Below are positions 26,061 to 35,220 of a stretch of 64,000 bases of DNA, in pieces. The first letter of the stretch is position 1. Every line of letters starts with the position of its first letter. The translations under genes and the position numbers were made by a program. The DNA is from Albirhodobacter sp042466415 (GTDB lineage: Bacteria; Pseudomonadota; Alphaproteobacteria; Rhodobacterales; Rhodobacteraceae), in assembly GCF_042466415.1 (NCBI RefSeq), contig NZ_JAXHCH010000002.1, positions 2,046,001 through 2,110,000 of the forward strand. Reading direction: 5' to 3'. Under the pieces are notes generated by a model. It saw nothing but the letters and a program-made list of their open reading frames with translations. It ran no database searches and was not told the origin of the DNA.

Positions 26061-26534
26061 ATGTCGCAAAAACATGATATTGAAAACTCCTTGGGCTTTT
26101 TGCTTCATAACGCGGCACGCGCGGTAAAACGCCAATTCGAGATGCACGCCGCGATGCTGGGCTTAACCTCCGCGCAATGGCGGGTTTTGGTTCAGCTGAT
26201 CGTGAACGGATCCCTGCCTCAGGCGCGCCTCGCGGAAGCCTTGGAGATTGAGCCAATTTCTGTGTCCCGCATCGTCGATAGAATGCAAGAAGGCGGCTGG
26301 GTTGATCGTCACGCCGACCCTAATGATCGCCGTATCCGCATCATCACGCCGACGCCGCGGGCCGAGGCTGCATTCGAAGATGCGCGCAAGATGGCGGATA
26401 CCGTTTACGCCCAAGCCTTCAAGGGCGTGAGCGAGGCCGACCAATCCGCGCTTCGCCATACCCTCTCCCTCATCATCACCAATCTCGCACAGCCAACGAA
26501 TACCGCCCCTTCGGAGCCTCACAATGACAACTGA
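26061..26534 (+). CDS. MarR family transcriptional regulator
   Basis: A 157-residue winged-helix regulator. The recognition-helix region is LAEALEIEPISVSRIVDRMQEGGWVDR, followed by the wing with the typical HADPNDRRIRIITPTPRAEAAF. MarR proteins bind palindromic operators as dimers and release them on binding phenolic or other lipophilic ligands. It is the first gene of an operon: its last 11 bases overlap the EmrA-like gene, so it probably controls that efflux pump and itself. A GAGGGCGGA site precedes the ATG. Confidence 0.94.
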   Translation: MSQKHDIENSLGFLLHNAARAVKRQFEMHAAMLGLTSAQWRVLVQLIVNGSLPQARLAEALEIEPISVSRIVDRMQEGGWVDRHADPNDRRIRIITPTPRAEAAFEDARKMADTVYAQAFKGVSEADQSALRHTLSLIITNLAQPTNTAPSEPHNDN

Positions 26535-27603
26535 GACAAATCCCTCGACCGCCGCGAAAGCGAAATCCTCCAAACGCCCCAACAAGGCGCTCATGGCTGC
26601 GCTTCCTGTCGCTCTGATTGTCGGTGGCGCTTATATGTGGCTTAGCGCCGGACGTTTTGAGTCAACCGAGAATGCAGCCGTTCAACAAGCGCGAATCTCC
26701 GTCGCCCCACAGCTGTCGGGCCGCGTCACAGAGGTCTTCGTGGGCGACAATCAAATGGTTGAAAAGGGCGCGCCTCTGTTCCGGATTGATCCAGAGAGCT
26801 ACAAATTCGCACTTGCGCAGGCCGATGCGGCCCTCGCGCAGGCTCAAATCGGCGTTGAGCAACTCCGCGCCGCCCACCGCCTGGCCGAGACGCAAGTCAC
26901 GCTTGCACGCGACGAAGCGGCCTATCTGAAAACCGAGTTCACACGCCAGACAAACCTAACACAACGCGGCGCGGCATCAGATAGCTCTTTAGACAAGGCG
27001 CGCTACGCCTCCGCCGCGGCGGATGAGGCGCTTGCCGCTGCGCAACAAGGCGTTCAGGCCGCGCTCGCGGCCCTCGGCGGCGACGCAGACATCAAAACCG
27101 AGGACCACCCAACCGTCCGCGCAGCGCAGGTCGCACGTGACCAAGCGGCGTGGCAACTGGATCAAACACTTGTACGCGCCCCGACGGATGGGCTCGTCTA
27201 TCAAGCATCTTCTTTCAAGCCGGGACAATTCGCGAGCACCGGCTCGTCAGCGTTCACACTCGTTGAGACGGCGGATACGTGGATCGAGGCAAATTTCAAG
27301 GAAACGCAACTTACAAATATCGAGATAGGGCAAACCGCCGAGGTCGAATTCGACATCTTCCCAGATCGACATTTTGACGCGGTTGTCGACGCCATTGGCG
27401 CAGGCACGGGTGCGGAATTCTCGCTTCTGCCGGCACAGAATGCCACCGGCAATTGGGTAAAAGTGACGCAGCGCGTTCCCGTTCGCCTGCGGCTTATCGA
27501 CGGCGCGGCGACAGCCGGCCTGAGAACTGGCCTCTCGGCGCATGTGACCGTGGACACGACCCACGATAGCAAGCTTGGCGCGCTCATCGCGAAAGCCGAG
27601 TAA
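26524..27603 (+). CDS. EmrA-like membrane-fusion protein of a drug efflux pump
   Basis: Periplasmic adaptor of 359 residues. One N-terminal membrane helix (about residues 22-41) is followed by the lipoyl half-domain ARISVAPQLSGRVTEVFVGD, a coiled-coil hairpin rich in Ala and Gln, the second lipoyl half LVRAPTDGLVYQ, and a beta-barrel with FKETQLTNIEIGQTAEVEFD. This is the EmrA/HlyD_D23 layout that pairs with an MFS pump and a TolC-type channel. It overlaps the MarR gene upstream and ends one base before the pump gene. Confidence 0.92.
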   Translation: MTTETNPSTAAKAKSSKRPNKALMAALPVALIVGGAYMWLSAGRFESTENAAVQQARISVAPQLSGRVTEVFVGDNQMVEKGAPLFRIDPESYKFALAQADAALAQAQIGVEQLRAAHRLAETQVTLARDEAAYLKTEFTRQTNLTQRGAASDSSLDKARYASAAADEALAAAQQGVQAALAALGGDADIKTEDHPTVRAAQVARDQAAWQLDQTLVRAPTDGLVYQASSFKPGQFASTGSSAFTLVETADTWIEANFKETQLTNIEIGQTAEVEFDIFPDRHFDAVVDAIGAGTGAEFSLLPAQNATGNWVKVTQRVPVRLRLIDGAATAGLRTGLSAHVTVDTTHDSKLGALIAKAE

Positions 27604-27604
27604 A

Positions 27605-29134
27605 ATGGGCGAGATCACAGATAGACAAAGGACGTTGATCACGCTGTCGGTGATGTTGGCAACGATCATGCAAGTCCTTGATACAACGATTGCCAACGTC
27701 GCCCTACCCTCAATGCGGGCCGACCTCGGCGCGGCGTCCGACACGATCAACTGGGTTTTGACATCTTACATCGTTGCCGCCGCAATCGTTACGCCGCTCT
27801 CGGGCTGGCTATCGGAAACGTTTGGGCGGCGCGAAGTCTTTCTGATCTCGATTGCAGGGTTTGTGATGACCTCGATGGCCTGCGGCTTGGCTTGGTCACT
27901 GGAATCGATGGTAATGTTCCGCGTCCTACAGGGTGTCTTCGGCGCTGCCATTGTCCCACTGTCGCAAACTTTTCTGCTCGATATCAACCCCCGCGAAAAG
28001 CACGGCTCTGCCATGGCAATGTGGGGCGCCGGCATCATGGTTGGCCCCATCATCGGCCCGACTTTGGGAGGGTATCTAACCGAAACGTTAAATTGGCGAT
28101 ATGTCTTTTTCATCAACCTGCCCATCGGCATTATCGCATTTCTGGGGTGTTATTCGTTCCTGCCCAATATGTTACGCAGGGTCCGGCAATTTGATTTCGT
28201 CGGCTTTGCGATGCTCGCCCTCGGGGTCGGTTGCCTTCAGCTCATGTTGGATCGCGGCGCCGAGGTCGACTGGTTTGCCTCGACCGAGATCTGGATCGAG
28301 GCTGGACTTTCAGCGACAGGTTTTTGGATTTTTGTGACTTGGATCATCGGCACGAAAGAGCCTTTTCTCGATCCGCGAATGTTCATCGATCGCAACTTCG
28401 CAACCGGCCTCGTTTTCATCTTCGTGGTGGGGATCATCTTGCTGTCATCACTGGCGTTGTTGCCTCCGATGCTCTCCACGATCTATGGCTATCCGACGAT
28501 CACGACAGGCATGGTCATGGCGCCGCGCGGCGTGGGAACGATGATCACGATGATCCTCGCAGGCAAATTGATGCAGTTCATCGATCCGCGCAAACTCGTC
28601 GTCACTGGGCTTATGTTCACGGCGGCATCGCTTTGGATGATGACTTGGTTCACCCCGCAAATGGACGCCACATTGATTGTTTCATCGGGCTTCATTCAAG
28701 GGTTGGGATTGGGGATGGTGTTTGTGCCATTATCCACCGTAGCTTTCGCGACCCTTTCCCCCGAATTTCGGGGGGATGCAACGTCGCTGTTCAGCTTGGT
28801 GCGCAACATTGGCTCATCGATTGGAATTTCGTTCGTGACGGTGTTGCTGACCCATAACGTCCGGATAAACCATCTTGAGCTTGCCTCGACTCTGTCGGCC
28901 GATAACCCCAACCTATCAACAATCAGCACCCAAGGCTCGGCTCTCGCGAAATACGGTGAGACCGCGATTTGGCAGACGCTTGATAATTTAATGACGATTC
29001 AAGCTTTGATGATTTCCTACATCGACGACTTCAAGGCGATGATGTGGATCACGCTTGGTGCTATTCCTTTGGCGCTTCTTTTGCGCAAACCCGATGTCGG
29101 GGGAGGATCGGCGCCCGCTGTCCATATGGACTAG
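27605..29134 (+). CDS. EmrB/QacA-type multidrug MFS transporter (DHA2 family)
   Basis: Inner-membrane proton antiporter of 509 residues with about fourteen predicted helices. DHA2 signatures include LDTTIANVALPSM in helix 1, motif A GWLSETFGRREVFL, and motif C in helix 5 GAGIMVGPIIGPTLGGYL. Together with the EmrA-like adaptor it should export lipophilic compounds across both membranes. The ATG at 27605 follows directly on the adaptor's stop codon. An alternative in-frame start 30 bases upstream would overlap that gene. Confidence 0.94.
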   Translation: MGEITDRQRTLITLSVMLATIMQVLDTTIANVALPSMRADLGAASDTINWVLTSYIVAAAIVTPLSGWLSETFGRREVFLISIAGFVMTSMACGLAWSLESMVMFRVLQGVFGAAIVPLSQTFLLDINPREKHGSAMAMWGAGIMVGPIIGPTLGGYLTETLNWRYVFFINLPIGIIAFLGCYSFLPNMLRRVRQFDFVGFAMLALGVGCLQLMLDRGAEVDWFASTEIWIEAGLSATGFWIFVTWIIGTKEPFLDPRMFIDRNFATGLVFIFVVGIILLSSLALLPPMLSTIYGYPTITTGMVMAPRGVGTMITMILAGKLMQFIDPRKLVVTGLMFTAASLWMMTWFTPQMDATLIVSSGFIQGLGLGMVFVPLSTVAFATLSPEFRGDATSLFSLVRNIGSSIGISFVTVLLTHNVRINHLELASTLSADNPNLSTISTQGSALAKYGETAIWQTLDNLMTIQALMISYIDDFKAMMWITLGAIPLALLLRKPDVGGGSAPAVHMD

Positions 29135-29159
29135 CAAGCTGGACGCACGCGCGAATGCA

Positions 29160-29189
29160 AAAAGGCCCGAGGTAATCCTCGGGCCTTTT
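29160..29189. terminator. Bidirectional terminator between emrB-like and amtB
   Basis: A perfect 13-bp stem (29160-29172 with 29177-29189) and four-base loop, with A residues on the left and T residues on the right arm, so it can end transcription from both convergent genes. Confidence 0.9.
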
Positions 29190-29209
29190 CTGGTTTCATG
29201 CCGTTAAGA

Positions 29210-30571
29210 TCAGGCTTTGAACTCTGGATAGGCTTCCATACCCAGTTCTGCCTTATCAAGGCCCATCATCTCGTCTTCTGCCGAGACACGGATCCCGCCC
29301 ATCAGAGCTTTGAGAGCCAGCCAGACGATCGACGAGGTCACGAAGACGAACACGCCTACGATGACGATCGGTGCGATTTGACCCATGAAGGTCGCGTCAG
29401 GGTTGGTGAACAGAACAGCGATGGTGCCGTAGATGCCGCAAACGAGGTGAACCGGAATGGCGCCAACAACGTCATCGATTTTCAGCTTATCGAGCATCGG
29501 AACCGAAACAACCACAAGGAAGCCACCGAAAGCACCGATCAGGGTCGCTGCGCCGATCGACGGCGTCAGAGGTTCTGCGGTGATCGACACGAGACCAGCC
29601 AGCGCGCCGTTGAGCACCATGGTGAGATCCGGCTTTTTGAACAGAAGCTGAGTAGCGATCATCGCGACGATGGCGCCACCGCATGCTGCTGCGTTGGTGT
29701 TGACGAAGATGCGCGAGATGTCAGCCACGTCGCCAATCGAGCCCATAGCGAGCTGCGAAGCGCCGTTGAAGCCGAACCAACCCAGCCACAAGATGAACGT
29801 CCCGAGCGTTGCAAGCGGAAGGTTGGAGCCTGGGAATGGTGTCACGCGACCATCTTTGTATTTCCCAAGGCGTGGGCCGAGGATAAGCGCACCCGCAAGA
29901 GCCGCCCAGCCACCAGTCGAGTGAACAACAGTCGAACCGGCGAAATCGAGGAAGCCGAACTGCGAGTCGAGGAACCCGCCGCCCCATTTCCACGAACCGA
30001 CGATCGGGTAGATCACAGCGGTCAGAACGACGGTGAATGCCATGAACGGCCAAAGCTTGATGCGCTCGGCCAAAGTGCCCGAAACGATCGACGCTGTTGT
30101 TGCGCAGAACATAACTTGGAAGAAGAAGTCCGAACCGGTCGAAGCGTAGGAATAATCATCAACGCCGTCAGCGCCAACGCCAACCGCTTCAAGAACCGCC
30201 ATCGCGAACGCACCGAGATAGCCGCCGGTTTCATCCGAACCGATGGACCAGCTGCCCAGAGGATACATCAGGTTGTAACCGATGATGTAATACATTGTGC
30301 AAGCGATCGCGAAGAGCGCAACGTTCTTGAGAAGCTGCATCGTAACGTTTTTGGACCGAACGAGACCGGCCTCCAACATTGCGAAACCCGCCGCCATCCA
30401 GAACACGAGGAAGCCGCCGATAAGGAACAGCAATGTGTTGAGGATCCAGACAGTATCTGTCGGAACGGCGCTTGCAGCGGCGGCCTCGGCGGGCGCGTCC
30501 TGAGCAAGCACCGGAAGGGCTGCAACGGCAAGCGCCGCGGCGAGGCCCGAAATTTTGGTGAGATTTTTCAT
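29210..30571 (-). CDS. amtB: Ammonium transporter AmtB
   Basis: Trimeric inner-membrane ammonium channel of 453 residues. A cleavable signal peptide (ending ALPVLAQDA) is followed by eleven helices. Family features include FWMAAGFAMLEAGLVRSKN, the conserved AGSTVVHSTGGWAALAGAL with the pore histidine, LGWFGFNGAS, and the second pore histidine in IPVHLVCGIYGT. The ATG at 30571 follows CAGGGA. It lies 26 bases downstream of glnK in the usual glnK-amtB operon, where GlnK closes the channel under nitrogen sufficiency. Confidence 0.97.
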   Translation of the reverse strand: MKNLTKISGLAAALAVAALPVLAQDAPAEAAAASAVPTDTVWILNTLLFLIGGFLVFWMAAGFAMLEAGLVRSKNVTMQLLKNVALFAIACTMYYIIGYNLMYPLGSWSIGSDETGGYLGAFAMAVLEAVGVGADGVDDYSYASTGSDFFFQVMFCATTASIVSGTLAERIKLWPFMAFTVVLTAVIYPIVGSWKWGGGFLDSQFGFLDFAGSTVVHSTGGWAALAGALILGPRLGKYKDGRVTPFPGSNLPLATLGTFILWLGWFGFNGASQLAMGSIGDVADISRIFVNTNAAACGGAIVAMIATQLLFKKPDLTMVLNGALAGLVSITAEPLTPSIGAATLIGAFGGFLVVVSVPMLDKLKIDDVVGAIPVHLVCGIYGTIAVLFTNPDATFMGQIAPIVIVGVFVFVTSSIVWLALKALMGGIRVSAEDEMMGLDKAELGMEAYPEFKA

Positions 30572-30597
30572 TTTTTGTTTCCCTGAGTCCCTGATTC

Positions 30598-30936
30598 TCA
30601 AAGCGCGTCGTCGCCGGCCTCGCCGGTGCGCACACGTACTGCTTGATCGACGTCGAGGACGAAGATCTTGCCATCACCGATCTTGTCGGTTTTGGCGGTT
30701 TTGAGGATGGTATCGACAACGGTCTCCGCGAGCGCGTCTGCGACGACGATCTCCAGCTTGACCTTCGGCACGAAATTCACGGCATATTCTGCGCCGCGGT
30801 AGATCTCTGTATGGCCAGACTGGGCGCCAAAGCCCTTAACCTCGGTCACCATCATGCCGCGCACGCCGATGACGGTGAGCGCTTCGCGCACCTCCTCCAG
30901 CTTGAACGGTTTGATCGCTGCGATAATAAGTTTCAC
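30598..30936 (-). CDS. glnK: Nitrogen regulatory protein P-II
   Basis: A 112-residue P-II signal protein that senses ATP/ADP and 2-oxoglutarate and controls AmtB and nitrogen metabolism. Tyr51 in the T-loop (TEIYRGAEYAVNF) is the uridylylation site. The signatures GVRGMMVTEVKGFGAQ and the C-terminal TGEAGDDAL are intact. The start is a GTG at 30936 with AGGGACA upstream. The longer ATG-initiated frame would add about 50 unrelated residues. Linkage to amtB suggests GlnK rather than GlnB. I found no sigma-54 promoter in the upstream 270 bases. Confidence 0.95.
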   Translation of the reverse strand: MKLIIAAIKPFKLEEVREALTVIGVRGMMVTEVKGFGAQSGHTEIYRGAEYAVNFVPKVKLEIVVADALAETVVDTILKTAKTDKIGDGKIFVLDVDQAVRVRTGEAGDDAL

Positions 30937-31209
30937 GTGCTGTCCCTTCTTATATGCTTTTCCGCGTGGTCTCGGGTCGCGGCGAAACAACCCTATGGGG
31001 TCACAAAGCGCGCATCGGAGGCATCCGACAATAAAAGCGCGTGGCCAGAAGGGGGAGAACCGGCCAATATCCGCCCAAAAATTCAACAATTAAGCAGCTA
31101 AGTCTAAATATTAGGCGATCAACAAATCGAATCGAAAGGTAAAGAGCCTTCATAACGCGCGCCGTCCGGTGTAGTTTCCGCGAAACGAGCGAATACCGGA
31201 CGGAGATCC

Positions 31210-33456
31210 ATGGCGGGAACAGGCGGGCGGCGCACGCCGCTGGTGGCAGACAGGCGCTATGCGCCCAGCGCCCCAAAACCAAAACCGAAATCAGGCGGCG
31301 GGAAGCCCCCGAGAAAACCGCCTACCCGCCGCGCGAAAGCTCCGCGACGCAACCCGCGCAAGCGCGGATTGTTGATGGGCGCGATCATCGGCTTATTCAC
31401 TTTGATATGGCGTGTGATTTGGGGCATCGGGTGGCGCGTGGCCGCCGTGGGCGCCCTGATCTTGGGCAGTGCGACATTCTACTTCTACAGCCAGCTCCCC
31501 CCTCTCGAGGCGCTGCTTGACGGGCGTTCGCGAGGCTCTGTTACCTTGCTCGACAGAGAGCAGAAAGTCTTCGCGTGGCGCGGTGAGACTTTCGGCGGAC
31601 AAAGTTCATCGGAGAACGTTTCACCGCATCTGCGCAACGCGGTCATCGCGGCAGAAGACAAACGGTTTTACGGGCACCTCGGCGTCTCCCCGCGCGGGAT
31701 TGCCGGTGCAGTGAAAATCAACCTATCAGAGGGCCGCGGCCCGCTGTCGGGCAACGGTGGCTCGACCCTCACCCAGCAGGTCGCAAAACTGGTCTGCCTC
31801 GGGGTGCCATTCGATCCAAAACAGTGGAAAAGCGAAGTCGAATACGAGGATGACTGCCGTTCGGGCGGCGTATCGCGTAAGATCAAGGAGATTCCCTACG
31901 CGCTCGCGATGGAAATCAAGTACTCGAAAGCCGAAATCCTCACGATCTACTTGAACCGCGCCTACATGGGCGCGGGTGCGCGGGGCTTTGAGGCTGCCGC
32001 GCAGCGCTACTTCGGCAAATCGGCGGCGAACGTGAACGCTCAAGAGGCCGCAATGCTCGCAGGTCTCCTGCCTGCGCCATCGCGCTATTCGCCCACGAAT
32101 AACTTGCAACGCAGTCAGGATCGCGCGGACACCGTCATCAAGTTGATGTGGGAACAAGGATTCCTGACCACCGCCGAGCGAGACGAAGCCTGGGCCAATC
32201 CTGCAACCCTCTCCGAAGCTGCGCAGGCGCGTGCTGGCGGGTATTTTGCGGATTGGGTCATGGAAACGGGCCCCGATTTCTTGACCACGGACACAACCGA
32301 AGATGTCATCATTCAAACGACGTTGGACCAGCGCGTTCAAACGGCGGCAGAGGATGCCATCCGCGCAGTGTTCGACGCCAAGGTGAAGGAAACTTCCAAA
32401 GCGGAAGCCGCGGTTGTTGTCATGTCGGCTGATGGGGCCGTCCGCGCGATGGTTGGTGGGCGGACTACCAAAGTAACGGGCGCCTTCAACCGCGCGACCC
32501 ACGCGAAGCGCCAGACAGGATCTACCTTCAAGCCCTTCGTATACGCCGCCGCGCTTGATCTAGGCTATACGCCCGATACCATCGTCGAGGATGCGCCGCT
32601 GACGATCAATGTGAAGGGCTCCGGCCCATGGTCCCCCCAGAACTATACCAAGCGATACTTGGGGCCGATCCCGCTCTACAAGGCGCTCGCCAATTCCGTG
32701 AATACCGCCACGGTGCGCGTTTCGGAAGATGTCGGTTTGGAGGCCGTTAAAAAGGTCGCAACCGATTTCGGCTTCGCCTCTGATCTCGCGAATGGGCCAG
32801 CCGTTGCCTTAGGCGTCTCCGAATCCACCCTTATCGAGATGACAGGCGCTTTCTCGGGCATCCTCAACGGCGGCTCATCCGTGCGCCCCTACGGCCTCGT
32901 TGATTTGCGTTTCAAGGGCGACACAGAGTCCCTGATCTCGCAAACCGGCGGGATCGGGGAGAGGGTGATCTCCGAGAAGGCAGCGCGGGAACTCATTTGG
33001 ATGATGAATAAAGTCGTCACCGAGGGATCCGGCGGCCGCGCAGCTTTGGATGATCGCGAAGTCGCAGGCAAAACAGGGACGACGCAGGCCGCGCGCGATG
33101 CTTGGTTTATCGGGTTCACCGGTGACTACGTCACAGGCGTCTGGATGGGCAATGACGATAATACCCCCCTGAACGGGGTCACCGGCGGTGGCCTTCCTGC
33201 TGAGATATGGCATGAGGTAATGGTGCGTGTTTCGGCGGGCACGCCGGTCGTGCCTTTGCCAAAGGCCGATCCGTCGGAGTGGCGCGGCATCTCCAATCAA
33301 CAAAGCTACGGCGGGCAAACGCTGTCGTCGTCGCAAACGGATGGGAACGTCTCGGGGTGGACCGCGCCGCAAGTGCAACAGCCCGCCCCCGACGAGCCCG
33401 ACATCGCAGAGCGTATCCTTCGGGAGGTGCTCGGCGTCTTTTCAGGCGGCAATTGA
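31210..33456 (+). CDS. Class A penicillin-binding protein (PBP1A-like)
   Basis: Bifunctional peptidoglycan synthase of 748 residues. A basic, proline-rich cytoplasmic tail (residues 1-53) leads to a membrane anchor. The glycosyltransferase domain has EDKRFYGHLGVSPRG, GGSTLTQQVAK and KAEILTIYLNRAYMGAGARG. The transpeptidase domain has the active-site serine in TGSTFKPF, then SVN and KTGTT. A Ser/Gln/Pro-rich tail closes the protein. An insert with two cysteines near residues 197-216 (LVCLGVPF to DDCRSGG) sits in the glycosyltransferase domain. The ribosome-binding site is GGACGGAG. Confidence 0.93.
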   Translation: MAGTGGRRTPLVADRRYAPSAPKPKPKSGGGKPPRKPPTRRAKAPRRNPRKRGLLMGAIIGLFTLIWRVIWGIGWRVAAVGALILGSATFYFYSQLPPLEALLDGRSRGSVTLLDREQKVFAWRGETFGGQSSSENVSPHLRNAVIAAEDKRFYGHLGVSPRGIAGAVKINLSEGRGPLSGNGGSTLTQQVAKLVCLGVPFDPKQWKSEVEYEDDCRSGGVSRKIKEIPYALAMEIKYSKAEILTIYLNRAYMGAGARGFEAAAQRYFGKSAANVNAQEAAMLAGLLPAPSRYSPTNNLQRSQDRADTVIKLMWEQGFLTTAERDEAWANPATLSEAAQARAGGYFADWVMETGPDFLTTDTTEDVIIQTTLDQRVQTAAEDAIRAVFDAKVKETSKAEAAVVVMSADGAVRAMVGGRTTKVTGAFNRATHAKRQTGSTFKPFVYAAALDLGYTPDTIVEDAPLTINVKGSGPWSPQNYTKRYLGPIPLYKALANSVNTATVRVSEDVGLEAVKKVATDFGFASDLANGPAVALGVSESTLIEMTGAFSGILNGGSSVRPYGLVDLRFKGDTESLISQTGGIGERVISEKAARELIWMMNKVVTEGSGGRAALDDREVAGKTGTTQAARDAWFIGFTGDYVTGVWMGNDDNTPLNGVTGGGLPAEIWHEVMVRVSAGTPVVPLPKADPSEWRGISNQQSYGGQTLSSSQTDGNVSGWTAPQVQQPAPDEPDIAERILREVLGVFSGGN

Positions 33457-33486
33457 CCCCAAGTCGGGATGCCTCCCAAAAAACGC

Positions 33487-33516
33487 AAAAAGGGCGCCGT
33501 TTCTGGCGCCCTTTTT
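33487..33516. terminator. Bidirectional terminator between the PBP gene and map
   Basis: A perfect 12-bp stem (33487-33498 with 33505-33516), six-base loop, five A residues on one arm and five T residues on the other. Confidence 0.9.
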
Positions 33517-33568
33517 AGTGAAACATGAAGCGACGGCTACCTGTCGCGCATCAGACCATTCAGCGTGA

Positions 33569-34384
33569 TCACCGCCAAGTTGGGTGGAATCGATCCGCAG
33601 GCGAAAGCGTGAAAATCTCGCACCCGTCGGCGGTCACGCCAACCGAATGTTCGAACTGAGCTGACAAAGATTTATCACGCGTCACTGCCGTCCAGTCATC
33701 CGCAAGAACTTTGGTTTCTGGACGGCCCAGATTGACCATTGGTTCGATCGTGAAAATCATGCCTTCTTCCAGCATAGCCCCCGACCCTTTGCGCCCGTAG
33801 TGCAGAACGTTCGGCGGCGAATGGAAGACTTGCCCGATTCCATGGCCACAAAAGTCGCGCACAACCGACATCCGCTGCGCTTCGACGAATTGCTGGATCG
33901 CAAACCCGATGTCCCCGAATGTGTTGCCGGGCTTGACCTGTTCAATCCCCAACATCAGCGCATCATGCGTAACTTGGATCAAACGTTCGGCCTTGCGCGA
34001 AAGCGTGCCCGCAACATACATCCGGCTCGTATCACCGAACCAGCCATCCAAGATAACGGTGACGTCGATATTGAGAATATCACCGTCTTTAATCACTTTA
34101 TCGCCCGGAATACCGTGGCAAACAACGTGGTTCACCGAGATACACGACGCATGTTGATACCCGCGATACCCGATGGTCGCCGAAACCGATCCCAACTCCG
34201 TGACACGCTGGTTAATAAACGCGTCCAGCGCACCTGTGGTGACCCCGGGTTCGACGAGGTCCGCAACCTCATCCAGAATCCGCGCCGCCAGATGGCCCGC
34301 CGCTTGCATGCCCTCAAATTCGGAGGTCTCGTAAATACGGATTCCGTCCTTCGTCAGGCGTCCTTTATGGTCTTGCACAGGCAT
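33569..34384 (-). CDS. map: Methionine aminopeptidase, type I
   Basis: Dinuclear-metal enzyme of 271 residues that removes the N-terminal methionine after deformylation. Metal ligands and neighbours are visible: CHGIPGDKVIKDGDILNIDV (first Asp), DGWFGDTSRMYV (second Asp), CGHGIGQVFHSPP (His), EGMIFTIEPM (Glu) and SAQFEHSVGVT (final Glu). The ATG at 34384 follows GAGGAGA, and the sequence before it does not look conserved. It is divergent from the CinA-like gene. Confidence 0.96.
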   Translation of the reverse strand: MPVQDHKGRLTKDGIRIYETSEFEGMQAAGHLAARILDEVADLVEPGVTTGALDAFINQRVTELGSVSATIGYRGYQHASCISVNHVVCHGIPGDKVIKDGDILNIDVTVILDGWFGDTSRMYVAGTLSRKAERLIQVTHDALMLGIEQVKPGNTFGDIGFAIQQFVEAQRMSVVRDFCGHGIGQVFHSPPNVLHYGRKGSGAMLEEGMIFTIEPMVNLGRPETKVLADDWTAVTRDKSLSAQFEHSVGVTADGCEIFTLSPADRFHPTWR

Positions 34385-34494
34385 TCTCCTCAGACTTTCT
34401 TCCCAAATAGTCACAAATCCGCGGCTTGACCAGCCTGAGGCTTCCCCGCGCGCGCATCCGGCGCTACACCTTTGCAAAACGAGGGGTGATAGCC

Positions 34495-35220
34495 ATGACA
34501 AATCCAACCGCAGCGATCCTGATTATCGGAGACGAAATCCTCTCGGGGCGCACCCGCGAAGGGAACGCCTACTGGCTTGCGGGAGAGCTTCTGGCCGCCG
34601 GGATCACCCTTGCGGAAATCCGCGTCATCCCCGACGATCACGCCACAATCAAGGCCGCCGTTGTCGAGTTATCAGGGCGCAACGATACCCTCTTCACCTC
34701 TGGCGGCATCGGCCCGACACATGACGACATCACCGCCGATGCGGTGGCGGATGCGTTCGGGCGCAGCATCGATGTCCGCGACGACGCACGCGCGCTTTTG
34801 GCGGCACATTACAAATCGCGCGACTTGGAATTCACCGCCGCACGCATGCGTATGGCCCGCATTCCGGAAGGGGCCCTGTTGATTGAAAACCCCGTCTCGG
34901 TGGCGCCGGGCTTTTCAATTGGGAATACCTACGTGATGGCAGGCGTTCCGTCGGTCTTCCAAGCGATGGTCGCGACGGTTCTGCCGACCCTCACAGGCGG
35001 CGCGCCGCTTTTGTCAGAAAGCTGGCGCGTCCAACGGCCGGAATCGGACGTAGCCGATCAATTGCGTGCCTTGGCAGACGCCTATCCGGCCCTGTCATTC
35101 GGGTCTTACCCTTTCACGATAAAGGGCGAATACGGTACAAATCTCGTCGTCCGCGGCACGGATGCCGCTCTCCTTGCCGCAGCGTATGACGACCTGAAAT
35201 CCAGTTTTCCGGTCGCGTGA
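34495..35220 (+). CDS. CinA N-terminal / MoaB-like molybdopterin-binding domain protein
   Basis: A 241-residue protein with the MoCF-biosynthesis fold: IIGDEILSGRTREGNAYWLA, then TSGGIGPTHDDITADAVADAFG, and a GVPSVFQAMV segment. This is the CinA N-terminal domain without the C-terminal NMN-deamidase domain of full-length CinA. Free-standing versions are common and their role is unclear; some full-length relatives act on nucleotides (ADP-ribose pyrophosphatase). The ATG at 34495 follows GAGGGG. A one-base TGATG overlap couples it to the next gene. Confidence 0.88.
   Translation: MTNPTAAILIIGDEILSGRTREGNAYWLAGELLAAGITLAEIRVIPDDHATIKAAVVELSGRNDTLFTSGGIGPTHDDITADAVADAFGRSIDVRDDARALLAAHYKSRDLEFTAARMRMARIPEGALLIENPVSVAPGFSIGNTYVMAGVPSVFQAMVATVLPTLTGGAPLLSESWRVQRPESDVADQLRALADAYPALSFGSYPFTIKGEYGTNLVVRGTDAALLAAAYDDLKSSFPVA

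Noticed and set aside
29198..30586. Very long plus-strand open frame (462 codons) opposite amtB
   Set aside because: It is the antisense of a clear ammonium transporter gene. Its translation is rich in Arg, His, Asp and Glu without domain character, as expected from codon bias on the other strand.
30937..31209. Sigma-54 promoter sought upstream of glnK-amtB
   Set aside because: The best candidate (TGGCCAC on the minus strand near 31041-31047) lacks the required GC at the correct distance for the -12 element. No NtrC half-sites were seen.
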